A stretch of 58,952 nucleotides of DNA from Deltaproteobacteria bacterium (GTDB taxonomy: Bacteria; Myxococcota_A; Polyangia; Haliangiales; Haliangiaceae): positions 1 to 58,952 of the forward strand of contig JANXOM010000281.1 in assembly GCA_025353585.1 (NCBI GenBank). Direction: 5' to 3'. Shown one piece after another: positions 36,112-44,663 of the stretch. The notes under the pieces were generated by a model. That model was not told the origin of the DNA. It worked only from the letters and a program-made list of their open reading frames with translations, and ran no database searches. Every line of letters starts with the position of its first letter. The first letter of the stretch is position 1. The position numbers were made by a program, and so were the translations under genes.

Positions 36112-37171
36112 TCTGCAAGCGTCCGCGCCCGGGCGCGTCAACCTGATCGGCGAGCACACCGACTACAACGGCGGGTTCGTCCTGCCGATGCCGATCCCGC
36201 AGCGGACGACCGTCGGGCTCCGGCGCCGGAGCGATGGCGTCGTCAGCGTGACGAGCCGCGAGCTCGTCGGCGCCGCCCGGGCGTACGTCCTGGGGACGGA
36301 GGCCCACGACGGATCGTGGCTCGACTACATCAAGGGGTGTACGGCAGCGCTGCGCGGGGCCGGGCACCGGATCGCCGGCTGCGACCTGACGATCCAGACG
36401 GACGTGCCGCTCGGCAGCGGGCTGTCCTCGAGCGCGGCGCTCGAGGTCGCGGTCCTGCGCGCGCTGCGGGCCGCGAACGAGCTGGAGCTCGACGACGTGG
36501 CGCTCGCGCTGCTCGGGCAACGGGCCGAGAACGAGCTGGTCGGCGTGCCGTCCGGCGCCATGGATCAGCTCGCGTCGAGCCTCGGCGCGCCGTGCGAGGC
36601 GCTGTTCATCGATCTCCGGAGCCTCGCGATCCAGCGCGTGCCGTTGCCGCCGCGCCTCGACGTGATGGTGATCGGCTCCGAGATCAAGCACGCGCTCGCG
36701 ACCGGCAGCTATCGCATCCGGCGCGCGGAGTGCGACGAGGCGGCGCGGCTCCTCGGGGTCGCGCAGCTGCGCGAGCTCGGGCCCGGCGAGCTCGATCGGG
36801 TCGCGGGGCTGCCCGCGCCGCTCGACCGCCGCGCGCGTCACGTCATCACGGAGAACGAGCGCGTGCTCGCGACCGTGGATGCGCTGCACCGCGGCGACCA
36901 CGCGGCGCTCGGTCGGATCTTTGCCGCGTCGCACGCGTCGATGCGCGATGACTTCGAGATCACCGTGCCGGAGATCGACGAGCTCGTCGCGCTCGCGGTC
37001 GCGCAGCCCGAGGTGATCGCGGCGCGCATGACGGGAGGCGGGTTCGGCGGCTCCATCGTCGTGCTCGCGCAAGGCGGCAACGGGCCGGCCACGGCCGCGC
37101 GGATCGCCGCGGCGTACGCGGTCCGGACGGGGCTCCGGGCGCCCGCGCTCCTGGCGGGGCGGTCCGCGTGA
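36104..37171 (+). CDS. galK: Galactokinase
   Basis: A 355-aa GHMP kinase phosphorylating galactose at C1. Motif 1 is GRVNLIGEHTDYNGG, motif 2 PLGSGLSSSAAL, motif 3 ARMTGGGFGGS, all intact. It overlaps galT at the start and the downstream RmlD-like gene by 4 bp (GTGA). Confidence 0.96.
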   Translation: MSDLQASAPGRVNLIGEHTDYNGGFVLPMPIPQRTTVGLRRRSDGVVSVTSRELVGAARAYVLGTEAHDGSWLDYIKGCTAALRGAGHRIAGCDLTIQTDVPLGSGLSSSAALEVAVLRALRAANELELDDVALALLGQRAENELVGVPSGAMDQLASSLGAPCEALFIDLRSLAIQRVPLPPRLDVMVIGSEIKHALATGSYRIRRAECDEAARLLGVAQLRELGPGELDRVAGLPAPLDRRARHVITENERVLATVDALHRGDHAALGRIFAASHASMRDDFEITVPEIDELVALAVAQPEVIAARMTGGGFGGSIVVLAQGGNGPATAARIAAAYAVRTGLRAPALLAGRSA

Positions 37172-37743
37172 AGCCGATCCTCGTCATCGGCGCGCGGCCG
37201 ACGTTCGCGCGCGTCATCACCGAGGTCTGCGCGCAACGCGACCTGCGCTGCGAGCTCGGCGGCGCGGACGTGACCGATCCGGCCGCGGTCGGGCGGATGT
37301 TCGAGCGGCACGCGCCCTGGCTCGTCATCGACGCGGGCTGGCAGGTCGAGCTCGAGTGCGCCGAGGCCGACCGCGATGCCTTGCACCTCGCGCAGGTCGC
37401 GGCGGGGGAGCTCCTCGCGCGCGAGTGCGCCCGGCGCTGCGCCCACCTCGTGTCGCTGTCGTCCGTCGCCGCGCTCGGGGAGACGGACGACCACGCCTTG
37501 GTCGCGGCCGAGCAGCGGGTCTGCTCCCTGTGTCCCGCGAGCCTGGTCGCGCGCGTCGGGGCGCTGTTCGGAGCGCACCGCGCGCCGACGTTCGCGCCCG
37601 ACCTCGTACACGCCGTGCTGGACCTCGCGATCGACGGCGCCGTCGGCGTCTGGCACCTCGCGACCGCGGGCGTGACGCTCTCGCCGCTCGCCGACGCTCG
37701 GCGCGCGCGGCCCTCCTCATCCGTTCACCTGGAGCACGCATGA
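37168..37743 (+). CDS. Truncated RmlD-like sugar-nucleotide reductase
   Basis: A 191-aa Rossmann protein resembling the N-terminal part of dTDP-4-dehydrorhamnose reductase (VTDPAAVGRMFERHAPWLVIDAGWQ, EADRDALHLAQVAAGELLARECARR), but well short of the usual 280-300 residues. The nucleotide motif GxxGxxG is replaced by GARPTFA and no YxxxK catalytic pair is visible, so it probably does not reduce a sugar. It overlaps galK and galE and is kept in the operon. The GTG start is at 37168. Comparable proteins are seen next to or fused with the GH1-like protein elsewhere (from memory); here they are separated by three genes. Confidence 0.7.
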   Translation: MKPILVIGARPTFARVITEVCAQRDLRCELGGADVTDPAAVGRMFERHAPWLVIDAGWQVELECAEADRDALHLAQVAAGELLARECARRCAHLVSLSSVAALGETDDHALVAAEQRVCSLCPASLVARVGALFGAHRAPTFAPDLVHAVLDLAIDGAVGVWHLATAGVTLSPLADARRARPSSSVHLEHA

Positions 37744-38747
37744 CCGACCGCTCGTCCATCCTCATCACCGGGGGCGTGGGGTTCGTGGGGAGCCACTTCG
37801 CGCGGATGGCTCACGAAGCCGGCCGCCGCGTCGTCATTCTCGACAACTACTCCGGCGGGGGCGCCGCGCAGCTCTCGTCGGACATCCCGATCGTGATCGG
37901 CGACATCGGCGACGTCGCGCTGGTGCGCCGCGTCTGCGCCGAGCACGCCGTCGGGGCGGTCGCGCACTTCGCGGGCAAGATCCAGGTCGGCGAGTCCGTC
38001 CGCGATCCGCAGCTCTACTTCGACGTCAACCTGGTGCGCACGCTGCGGCTCCTGGCGGCCGTCCGCGACGCCGGCGTCCACGCGTGCCTCTTCTCCTCGA
38101 CGGCGGCCGTGTACGGCGAGCCGACGCGGGTCCCGATCCCCGAGACGGAGCGCCGCCAGCCGGTCAACCCGTACGGCGCGACCAAGCTGGCGATCGAATA
38201 CGCGCTCGATGCCTGGTGTCACGCGTACGGCCTGCGCTGGGCGGCCCTGCGGTACTTCAACGCCGCGGGCGCGCACCCCGACGGGACCGTGCGCGAGAGC
38301 CACGAGCCCGAGACGCACCTGATCCCGCTCGTCCTCGACGCGGGCATGCGCCTGCGCGAGCCGCTCACCATCTACGGCACGGACTACGACACGCCGGACG
38401 GCACCTGCATCCGCGACTACATCCACGTGCAGGATCTTGCGACCGCGCATCTTCTCGCGCTCGCGCTGATCGAGAACGGCCAGACGCTCGGCCCCGTCAA
38501 CCTCGGCACCGGCCACGGCTACTCGGTGCGCGAGGTCATCGACGCGGCGCGGGTGGTGCTCGGCCGGGACGTGCCGCACGCGATGGGCCCGCGGCGGCCC
38601 GGCGATCCGCCGCGGCTGGTGGCCGACGCCGCGCGCGCGGCGGATCTGCTCGGCTGGACCCCGCGGCGCTCGGGGCTCGAGATGACGGTCGAGGACGCGC
38701 TGCGCTCTCGCCGAGATGGGCTCACGCAGACGCGGCGGCTGGCGTGA
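37740..38747 (+). CDS. galE: UDP-glucose 4-epimerase
   Basis: A 335-aa extended SDR interconverting UDP-glucose and UDP-galactose. The NAD motif is TGGVGFVGSH, the catalytic pair is in NPYGATKLAIE, and RYFNAAGAHPDG and GTCIRDYIHVQDLA are diagnostic of GalE. With glf in the same operon it can supply UDP-galactopyranose for galactofuranose synthesis. It overlaps the genes on both sides by 4 bp. Confidence 0.95.
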   Translation: MTDRSSILITGGVGFVGSHFARMAHEAGRRVVILDNYSGGGAAQLSSDIPIVIGDIGDVALVRRVCAEHAVGAVAHFAGKIQVGESVRDPQLYFDVNLVRTLRLLAAVRDAGVHACLFSSTAAVYGEPTRVPIPETERRQPVNPYGATKLAIEYALDAWCHAYGLRWAALRYFNAAGAHPDGTVRESHEPETHLIPLVLDAGMRLREPLTIYGTDYDTPDGTCIRDYIHVQDLATAHLLALALIENGQTLGPVNLGTGHGYSVREVIDAARVVLGRDVPHAMGPRRPGDPPRLVADAARAADLLGWTPRRSGLEMTVEDALRSRRDGLTQTRRLA

Positions 38748-39964
38748 CCACCGGCGGCCGGTACGCGACGTCCGCCGCGTTGCACGAGCGCGCGACGCGG
38801 CTGACGCCCGGGGGCCACCACCTGTCGGGACGCCCGCTCCTCGAGCCCGCGACGTCGCCGATGTACTTCGAGCGCGGCAAGGGGTGCCGGATCTGGGACG
38901 TCGACGGGCGCGAGTACATCGACTACGTCCTCGCCTACGGCGCGATCCTGCTCGGGTACGCGGACGAGCGCGTCGACGCGGCGGCGGTCGCGCAGCTCGG
39001 CCGCGGGAGCCTGCTGTCGCTCAACCACCCGATGCACGTGCAGTTCCTCGAGGCGCTGCTGCCGCGCTTCCCCGGCGCGGAGATGGGCGTGTTCGTCAAG
39101 ACCGGCTCGGAGGCCACGACGGCGGCCGTGCGGATCGCGCGCCGCGCCACGGGCCGCCGGCGGATCGCGCGCTGCGGCTATCACGGGTGGCACGACTGGT
39201 GTCTCCCCGTCGACCCCGCGGTGCCGACCGGGCTCGCCGAGCAGGTCCCTGAGTTCTCGGCGCGGGAGCCGGCCACGCTCGCGGCGATCCTCGACGCTCA
39301 TCCCGGCGAGGTCGCGGGCGTGATCCTCGCGCCGGAGATGCTGCACCCGCCCGATCGCGCGAAGCTCGTGGAGCTCATCGGCTTGACGCATCGAGCCGGC
39401 GCCGTCTTCATTCTCGACGAGATCAAGACCGCGTTTCGCACGCCGCCGGGGACCCTGCAGCAGCACCTCCGTCTGCAGCCGGACCTCACGACCGTCAGCA
39501 AGGCGATGGGCAACGGGTGGCCGATCGCCGCGGTCGTCGGGCCGCGCGAGCTGATGCGCCACGCCGAGGGGATGCACCTCTCGGCGACGTACCACGGTGA
39601 TACGGCGAGCATGGCGGCCGCGCTGGAGACGCTGGCGATCGTCGACCGCGAGCAGGTCGCCGATCATGTGTGGCGCCTCGGCGAGCGCCTGATCGGCGGG
39701 CTCGCGGAGGCCGCGGCCCGGCGCGGGATCGCCGCGGAGGCGTACGGGGAGCCGCTGCCGCCGATGCCGTTCCTGCGCTTCACGCACCCCGATGCGGCGC
39801 ACAACGACGCCGTGCGACGCGCCTTCTACGCGGAGGTGTTCGCGCGTGGCGTGCTGTTGCACCCGCGGCACCTGTGGTTCATCAGCCAGGCGCACCAGGT
39901 GGCGGACATCGACGCGACGCTCGATATCTGCGACGCGGCGTTCGCCGTCGCGGCGGCGGCATGA
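38744..39964 (+). CDS. Class III aminotransferase, glutamate-1-semialdehyde aminomutase-like
   Basis: A 406-aa PLP enzyme. The Lys that binds PLP is K253 in TTVSKAMGNGWP, preceded by the FILDEIKT Asp motif; YHGWHDW and GSEATTAAVRIAR are also typical. It resembles GSA aminomutases but its place at the end of a galactose operon argues against a tetrapyrrole role; transamination of a sugar or its metabolite is possible but not shown. The GTG start overlaps the galE stop (GTGA). Confidence 0.85.
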   Translation: MTTGGRYATSAALHERATRLTPGGHHLSGRPLLEPATSPMYFERGKGCRIWDVDGREYIDYVLAYGAILLGYADERVDAAAVAQLGRGSLLSLNHPMHVQFLEALLPRFPGAEMGVFVKTGSEATTAAVRIARRATGRRRIARCGYHGWHDWCLPVDPAVPTGLAEQVPEFSAREPATLAAILDAHPGEVAGVILAPEMLHPPDRAKLVELIGLTHRAGAVFILDEIKTAFRTPPGTLQQHLRLQPDLTTVSKAMGNGWPIAAVVGPRELMRHAEGMHLSATYHGDTASMAAALETLAIVDREQVADHVWRLGERLIGGLAEAAARRGIAAEAYGEPLPPMPFLRFTHPDAAHNDAVRRAFYAEVFARGVLLHPRHLWFISQAHQVADIDATLDICDAAFAVAAAA

Positions 39965-39975
39965 CCGCGGGCGCG

Positions 39976-40266
39976 CTACGGGCGCCGGCCCTCGGTCCCG
40001 GCGTCGCCCGCGCCAGGGGGGGGGGCCGTCCCGCCCGTCGCGCCGGGCTCGTCGTCGAGGCCGTGGCCGGTCGCGCCGGTCTGGTCGCCGGGGCTGCGCT
40101 GGAAGCCGCCGTTCATGCCGCCGCGGCGCCGGGCATGATCCTCGGGCTCCTCGTCAGCGCCGTAGCCGCCCGTCTGCTGCGGGCCGGTGGTGCGGTCGGC
40201 GGTTCCGCCGCTGGGATCGGTGCCGTGCTCGGGTGCGTCGGTGTTGGGAGCGGTGTTCGGAGTCAT
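39976..40266 (-). CDS. Small disordered Gly/Pro/Asp-rich protein
   Basis: A 96-aa hydrophilic protein with no predicted fold, rich in Gly, Thr, Pro, Asp and Glu (TAPNTDAPEHGTDPSGGTAD, GGYGADEEPEDHARRRGG). The ATG has a good ribosome site (agagga). A 10-G run (40016-40025) lies in the coding sequence near the C-terminus, so the last residues depend on its length. It is convergent with the sugar operon. The composition is like small stress-related disordered proteins, but no family is recognised. Confidence 0.65.
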   Translation of the reverse strand: MTPNTAPNTDAPEHGTDPSGGTADRTTGPQQTGGYGADEEPEDHARRRGGMNGGFQRSPGDQTGATGHGLDDEPGATGGTAPPPGAGDAGTEGRRP

Positions 40267-40461
40267 GGGGTCCTCTGGTGACCGCCGGGCGGCGGTGATG
40301 CGCGAGAGCCAAGCAAGGACGACACCAGCGCGGCCGGGCTCGCCTGCCACACCGTCGCGGCCATGCCACGTGACCGCGAACAGCGTCGCGCGGGCCGAGC
40401 TTCACGGGCGCCTCCGCAGGGATCGGAGCGGCGATGGTTCACCGCGCGAGCGACGTCTCCG

Positions 40462-41406
40462 ATGACCCTCCCGATCAAGGAGCCGCAGCTCGCGACCCTC
40501 GTGGCCACCGCGCCGGACGGCGACCAGTGGTTCCACGAGCAGAAGTTCGATGGCTATCGCATCGTCGCCGAGCGCAGCGGACACGACGTGCACCTGTACA
40601 CGCGCCGATTCAACGACTGGACCGCGTCGTATCCAGCGGTCGCCGCGGCCGTGGCGCGCCTGGCGGACACGCGCCTCGTGCTCGATGGCGAGGTCGCCGT
40701 CGTCCTGGCGGACGGGCGCACGAGCTTTCAGGCGCTGCAGAACGCGTCGGCGGCGGTGACGTACTTCATCTTCGATGTCCTGGAGACCGACGCCGGCGAT
40801 CTGACGCGGCGCCCGCTCGAGGAGCGCAAGGCGATCTTGCGCGCGCTCCTCGCGAAGACGCCGAGGGAGCCGACCCTCGTGTTCTCGGACCACGTGGTGG
40901 GGCGGGGCGGCGATTTCTTCCGCGCGGCGTGCAAGTCGGGCCTCGAGGGCATCGTGTCCAAGCGGCGCGACTCGCCGTACACGGCGGGGCGGAGCGGGGG
41001 CTGGGTCAAGACGAAGTGCGTCCGGCGCCAGGAGCTCGTCATCGGCGGCTGGACCGAGCCGGACGGCAGCCGCGCGGGGCTCGGCGCGCTGCTGGTCGGG
41101 TACTACGACGGGGGGCGCCTCGTCTACGCCGGCAAGGTCGGCACGGGCTTCACGGCGCGCGCGCTGACCGAGGTGCGCGCGAAGCTCGACGAGCTCGCGA
41201 CGGCCAAGACACCCTTCGAGCCGGCGCCGCAACGCGCGTGGACCGGGCCGCGCGTCCGGTGGGTCGAGCCGACCCTCGTCGCCGAGGTCGCGTTCGCGGA
41301 GTGGACCGCGGACGGCCGCCTCCGCCACCCGAGCTTCAAGGGCCTGCGCGCTGACAAGCGTGCGCGCGACGTCGTGCGCGAGGTCTCCGCCGCGCCGGGC
41401 GCCTAG
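40462..41406 (+). CDS. Stand-alone ATP-dependent DNA ligase (LigD ligase-domain type)
   Basis: A 314-aa ligase consisting of adenylation and OB domains. The AMP-accepting Lys is K28 in EQKFDGYR, followed by RLVLDGEVAVV, TYFIFDVL, GLEGIVSKRRDSPY and the terminal WVKTKCVRRQE motif. This is the ligase module of LigD without the polymerase and phosphoesterase domains, as in LigC/LigD-lig proteins used in end-joining or repair. No ku gene is nearby. ATG 40462 places the start directly before the domain; the in-frame ATG at 40363 adds a basic leader. Confidence 0.92.
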   Translation: MTLPIKEPQLATLVATAPDGDQWFHEQKFDGYRIVAERSGHDVHLYTRRFNDWTASYPAVAAAVARLADTRLVLDGEVAVVLADGRTSFQALQNASAAVTYFIFDVLETDAGDLTRRPLEERKAILRALLAKTPREPTLVFSDHVVGRGGDFFRAACKSGLEGIVSKRRDSPYTAGRSGGWVKTKCVRRQELVIGGWTEPDGSRAGLGALLVGYYDGGRLVYAGKVGTGFTARALTEVRAKLDELATAKTPFEPAPQRAWTGPRVRWVEPTLVAEVAFAEWTADGRLRHPSFKGLRADKRARDVVREVSAAPGA

Positions 41407-41419
41407 GCCGGGGGCCGAT

Positions 41420-42295
41420 TCACGCAGCGCGCCGGAGGCCGGCCGCGGCCGGGGCCACGCGCAGCTCCTGGCGGTACCGTGCGAAGCAGCGCGCGCCGAA
41501 GGCGAGGCGCATCAGCGCACCCTCGGCGAGGAGCGGCGCGACCGAAGGGTCCGCGCTCACGAGCGGGCGGAGCACGTCCCGGTTCCAGGCTTCCGAGTGC
41601 TTGATGTCGAGCGTCGCGTGCAGCGCGTAGTACTGGCGCGTGTGCGGCGGCACCCCGCAGCGCTTGAGCCCGGCATTGACGAGCTCGGAGCGGCCCGGCG
41701 CGGTCAGCTCGACGACGCCGAGCGCGCCGATCGCCTGATACGCGTAGCACCGGTTCGCGGCGAGCCCGGCCATGACGTTGCCGAGCGCGAGCGCCTCCTC
41801 CACGATCGGCAACGTGGGGTCGAGCGCGAGGTCCGCCGCCATGCGAGCCAGCATCGGACCGTGCATGCCACGCGCAGCCCCGCGGCCCATCTCGTCCCAG
41901 TAGTTCCGCGCGAGCTCGAGCTTGGGCTGCTCGGGCAGCTTGAGCTGCGCGAGCGCGACGAGGTCCTCGAAGCCCGCCTCGCCGGCGACCTCCTGCGTGA
42001 GGAACCACAGCAGCTGCGGCCGCGTGGCCTCGTCGGCGAGCCAGGGAAACAGGGGGTCGCCCTGCCCGGGACCGGTGTCCCGCAGCGCCTCGAACCAGGC
42101 GACGAACCCGTCCGCGTCGCGGGGCGCCGCCGCCGCGCGCGCGCGGACGAGCGCCCGCTCGTCCTCGAGGTACGCCAGCTCGCGCCGCCTCAGCGCGAGC
42201 TCCTCGTCGAGGTCGACCGCCCACGTCGCGGCGGGACGCGCGGGGGCAAAGCGAAGGTGATTGAGGCGCCCGAGCGCGGTCTGTACAGCTTCCAT
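41420..42295 (-). CDS. Heme-oxygenase-like diiron (HDO) family protein
   Basis: A 291-aa helical protein of the iron-containing redox enzyme family (heme-oxygenase fold). Likely metal ligands: Glu in FLTQEVAGEAGFE, Glu and His in YWDEMGRGAARGMHGPML, and the H-x3-D-x2-H motif in LHATLDIKHSEAW. Such HDOs oxidise small molecules using two irons rather than degrade heme. It diverges from a DDAH-like gene 74 bp away. Substrate unknown. It is distinct from BphO, having a different motif set. Confidence 0.8.
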   Translation of the reverse strand: MEAVQTALGRLNHLRFAPARPAATWAVDLDEELALRRRELAYLEDERALVRARAAAAPRDADGFVAWFEALRDTGPGQGDPLFPWLADEATRPQLLWFLTQEVAGEAGFEDLVALAQLKLPEQPKLELARNYWDEMGRGAARGMHGPMLARMAADLALDPTLPIVEEALALGNVMAGLAANRCYAYQAIGALGVVELTAPGRSELVNAGLKRCGVPPHTRQYYALHATLDIKHSEAWNRDVLRPLVSADPSVAPLLAEGALMRLAFGARCFARYRQELRVAPAAAGLRRAA

Positions 42296-42369
42296 CCTCG
42301 CCCCCGTTGCAAGGCGCGGACCTCGTCGCTCCCCTGAATTGCGGCGCGGTTGTTGCTCCAGGCACGCGG

Positions 42370-43248
42370 ATGCAACTCGTCATCAGTCGACCCGCGTGTT
42401 CTTGCACGCACGAGAACGATCGCGACGGCTGCACGTTTCGCGTGGCCTGGACGATCAATCCACACATGCGCGTGGGCGCCGTGAATCCGATGCGTGCGCG
42501 CGCTCAGCACGCCGCGTTCGTCGATGCGCTCCGACGCGCAGGGGCGAACGTGACGCAGTTGCCATTTCTCCACGGTGCGTTCGACTGCGTGTTCATGAAG
42601 GACTCGGCGATCCTCGCGCGCACGGGCGAGTCGATCTCGGCGTTGCCGGCCACGGTCCATTGCGCCGAGCGCGCGAACGAGCCCGCGGCGCGCGCGGCGC
42701 AGCTCGGGCGCCTCGGGGTGCACACCGCGCCGCCGCTCGCGACCCAGCTCGAGGGCGGTGACGTGGTGGTGATCCCGCATCGTCGGCTCGCTCTCCTCGG
42801 CCATGGCGTCCGCTCCGAGGTGGCGTCCGCGCCGGGGCTCGCGCGGTTCCTCGGCCACGCCGTGATCCCGCTGGAGCTCCGCGACGCCGCGCTCTTCCAC
42901 CTCGACACCGCGCTCGCCGTGCTCGCGGATGACACGTTGCTCCTGTGCGAGGAAGCGTTCACGGCCGCGGCGCTCCGGACAATCGCGTCCCTCGGGTTCC
43001 GGCGCACGGTCACGGTCTCGACGGCGGAGGCGATGCGGTTCGTGCTCAACTTCGTCGAGGTCGACGAGACCATCGTGACCGGCACGGAGTCCATCGCGAT
43101 GGCGGGCGTCTGGACCGGCCTCGGCCGCCGCTGTGTCGTGTCGCCCCTCGACGAGTTCCAGCTCGCCGGCGGCAGCGCCGCCTGTCTCGTGGCGCGCGTG
43201 CACGAGCGGGTCGCGGAGGTTCGGGCGGCGGGTCGCGTCGCCGCGTGA
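42370..43248 (+). CDS. Amidinotransferase/DDAH-like guanidine hydrolase
   Basis: A 292-aa pentein-fold enzyme. The catalytic Cys is C272 in LAGGSAACLVARV, with FHLDTAL supplying the His, and QLEGGDVVVIPH the typical GGD motif. It therefore belongs with dimethylarginine dimethylaminohydrolase-type hydrolases or amidinotransferases. The N-terminal segment ACSCTHENDRDGC has three Cys in place of the usual arrangement and is unusual for the family. An upstream ATG at 42307 would add 21 residues. Confidence 0.82.
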   Translation: MQLVISRPACSCTHENDRDGCTFRVAWTINPHMRVGAVNPMRARAQHAAFVDALRRAGANVTQLPFLHGAFDCVFMKDSAILARTGESISALPATVHCAERANEPAARAAQLGRLGVHTAPPLATQLEGGDVVVIPHRRLALLGHGVRSEVASAPGLARFLGHAVIPLELRDAALFHLDTALAVLADDTLLLCEEAFTAAALRTIASLGFRRTVTVSTAEAMRFVLNFVEVDETIVTGTESIAMAGVWTGLGRRCVVSPLDEFQLAGGSAACLVARVHERVAEVRAAGRVAA

Positions 43249-43422
43249 GGGCGGGCGCCGCGCCGCCGTGCCGATCGCCGCGCACGGCCGCGCGACGTGG
43301 CGCGCTGCTTGCTGAGCCACGAGCGATGCCCGCGTCCGTCACCACGAATCGCCGGGCCACCCGCGACTGCACGACCGCCGCTCAGCGGGAGGCCCGCCGA
43401 GGCCGGGGCGCACAGGCGCGCG

Positions 43423-44633
43423 ATGAGGATCCTCGGCGTCGGCGATAGCGTCGACCTCGGGGACATGTACCTGCGCCTCGTCGCGGATGGCCACGAGGTC
43501 CGCGTGCAGGTGGCCGAGGCCGACTGTCACGACATGCTGGCCGGCATGCTCGCGACCGGCGGCGACTGGGCGACCGACCTCGGCTGGGTCGGGTCGGCGA
43601 TCAGCTCGAGCAGGACCGGGAGCTCGGCCATGCGGTGCTGCGCGCAGCCGGCCTGCGCACCCTCGCGGCGCATCGGTTCACGTCGTTCGACCACGGGCGC
43701 GCGTTCGTGGCGCGCACGCGGCGACGCTACGTCCTGAAGTTCAACGGCTGCGGCTACGCGTCGATGCGCAACTACGTCGGCATGCGCGAGGACGGGATGG
43801 ACATGCTCGGCGCGCTCGCCCACCAGCGCGACCGCTGGGTCCTCCCGCACGCACCCGACTTCATCCTGATGGACTACGCGTGCGGCGTGGAGGTCGGCGT
43901 CGGCGCGTACTTCGACGGCGCGCGCTTCTTCTCGCCGCCGAACCTCGACTGGGAGCACAAGCGCCTGTACCCGGGCGACCTCGGCGAGCTCACGGGGGAG
44001 ATGGGCACGGTCGTCAGCTATCGCGGCGCGGAGAAGCTGTTCGACGCCACGCTGGGCCGGCTCGCTCCTCGCCTCGCCGCTAACGGGCACCGCGGCTACG
44101 TGAACCTCAACTTGATCGTCAACGCGCAGGGCGTGTGGCCGCTCGAGTTGACCACGCGCTTCGGCTATCCCGGCTACTCGATCCTCGACGCGCTCCAGGC
44201 CGAGCGATGGGACGGCATCCTCGCGCGCATGGCCGACGGCGGAGGCGATGGCCGCCTCGCGACGCACGACGCCGAGCGCGAACCCGTCGTGCTCACCGTG
44301 CCGCCGGTCCCGTACAGCGAAGGCTACGCGCGGCTCTCGAAGGGCTTGCCGATCTATCTGCCGTCCGACCTCACGGCCGACGAGCGACACCACCTGCACT
44401 TCGCCGAGGTGGCGCTCGACCGCGGGCAGCTCGTGACGTCCGGGACCGTTGGCTACATCATGGTCGTCACCGGGCGCGGCGAGACGGTCGCCGCCGCCCA
44501 GCGCGCTGCCTACGCGCTCGCGGGCAAGGTCGCGATCCCGAACGTCCGCTACCGCACCGACATCGGCGACAGGTTGATCGCCCGCGACCACGCCGAGCTC
44601 GTTCGCCTGGGCTGGCTGACGGGCGCGCCGTGA
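43423..44633 (+). pseudogene. PurD-like ATP-grasp ligase with internal deletion and frameshift
   Basis: The N-terminus MRILGVGDSVDLGDMYLRLV is in one frame up to about 43590, where the frame changes; the remainder (GDQLEQDRELGHAVLRAAGLRT and the ATP-grasp domain through to LGWLTGAP) is in another frame and looks intact (KFNGCGYASM, WPLELTTRFGYPG). The 30 or so residues that normally lie between these parts in phosphoribosylamine-glycine ligase-like proteins are missing. The junction is at a GTCGG GTCGG tandem (43588-43597), consistent with deletion between short repeats. Without restoring the frame the product is non-functional. An internal start could still make the ATP-grasp part alone. Confidence 0.72.
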
Positions 44634-44663
44634 GCGGGCGCCGCTCGCGGCGGGCGTCGTCCG

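Noticed and set aside
38744..39964. Assignment as hemL
   Set aside because: The sequence resemblance is to the whole class III group, and operon context argues against tetrapyrrole synthesis, so no symbol was given.
8753..40025. Homopolymer runs (8 C at 8753-8760, 9 C at 25481-25489, 10 G at 40016-40025) as phase-variable switches
   Set aside because: In DNA of this composition a few such runs are expected by chance in 59 kb, and the genes containing them read in frame as given. They are noted only as places where the sequence may be unreliable.
41420..42295. Second heme oxygenase supplying biliverdin
   Set aside because: It lacks the heme oxygenase heme-ligand motif and instead has the H-x3-D-x2-H pattern of diiron proteins; BphO already accompanies bphP.
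43297..43737. Complete short gene in the first ATP-grasp frame
   Set aside because: After about 43590 the frame turns into Ser/Arg-rich nonsense, while the true continuation is in the frame that reads LEQDRELGHAVLRAAGLRT.
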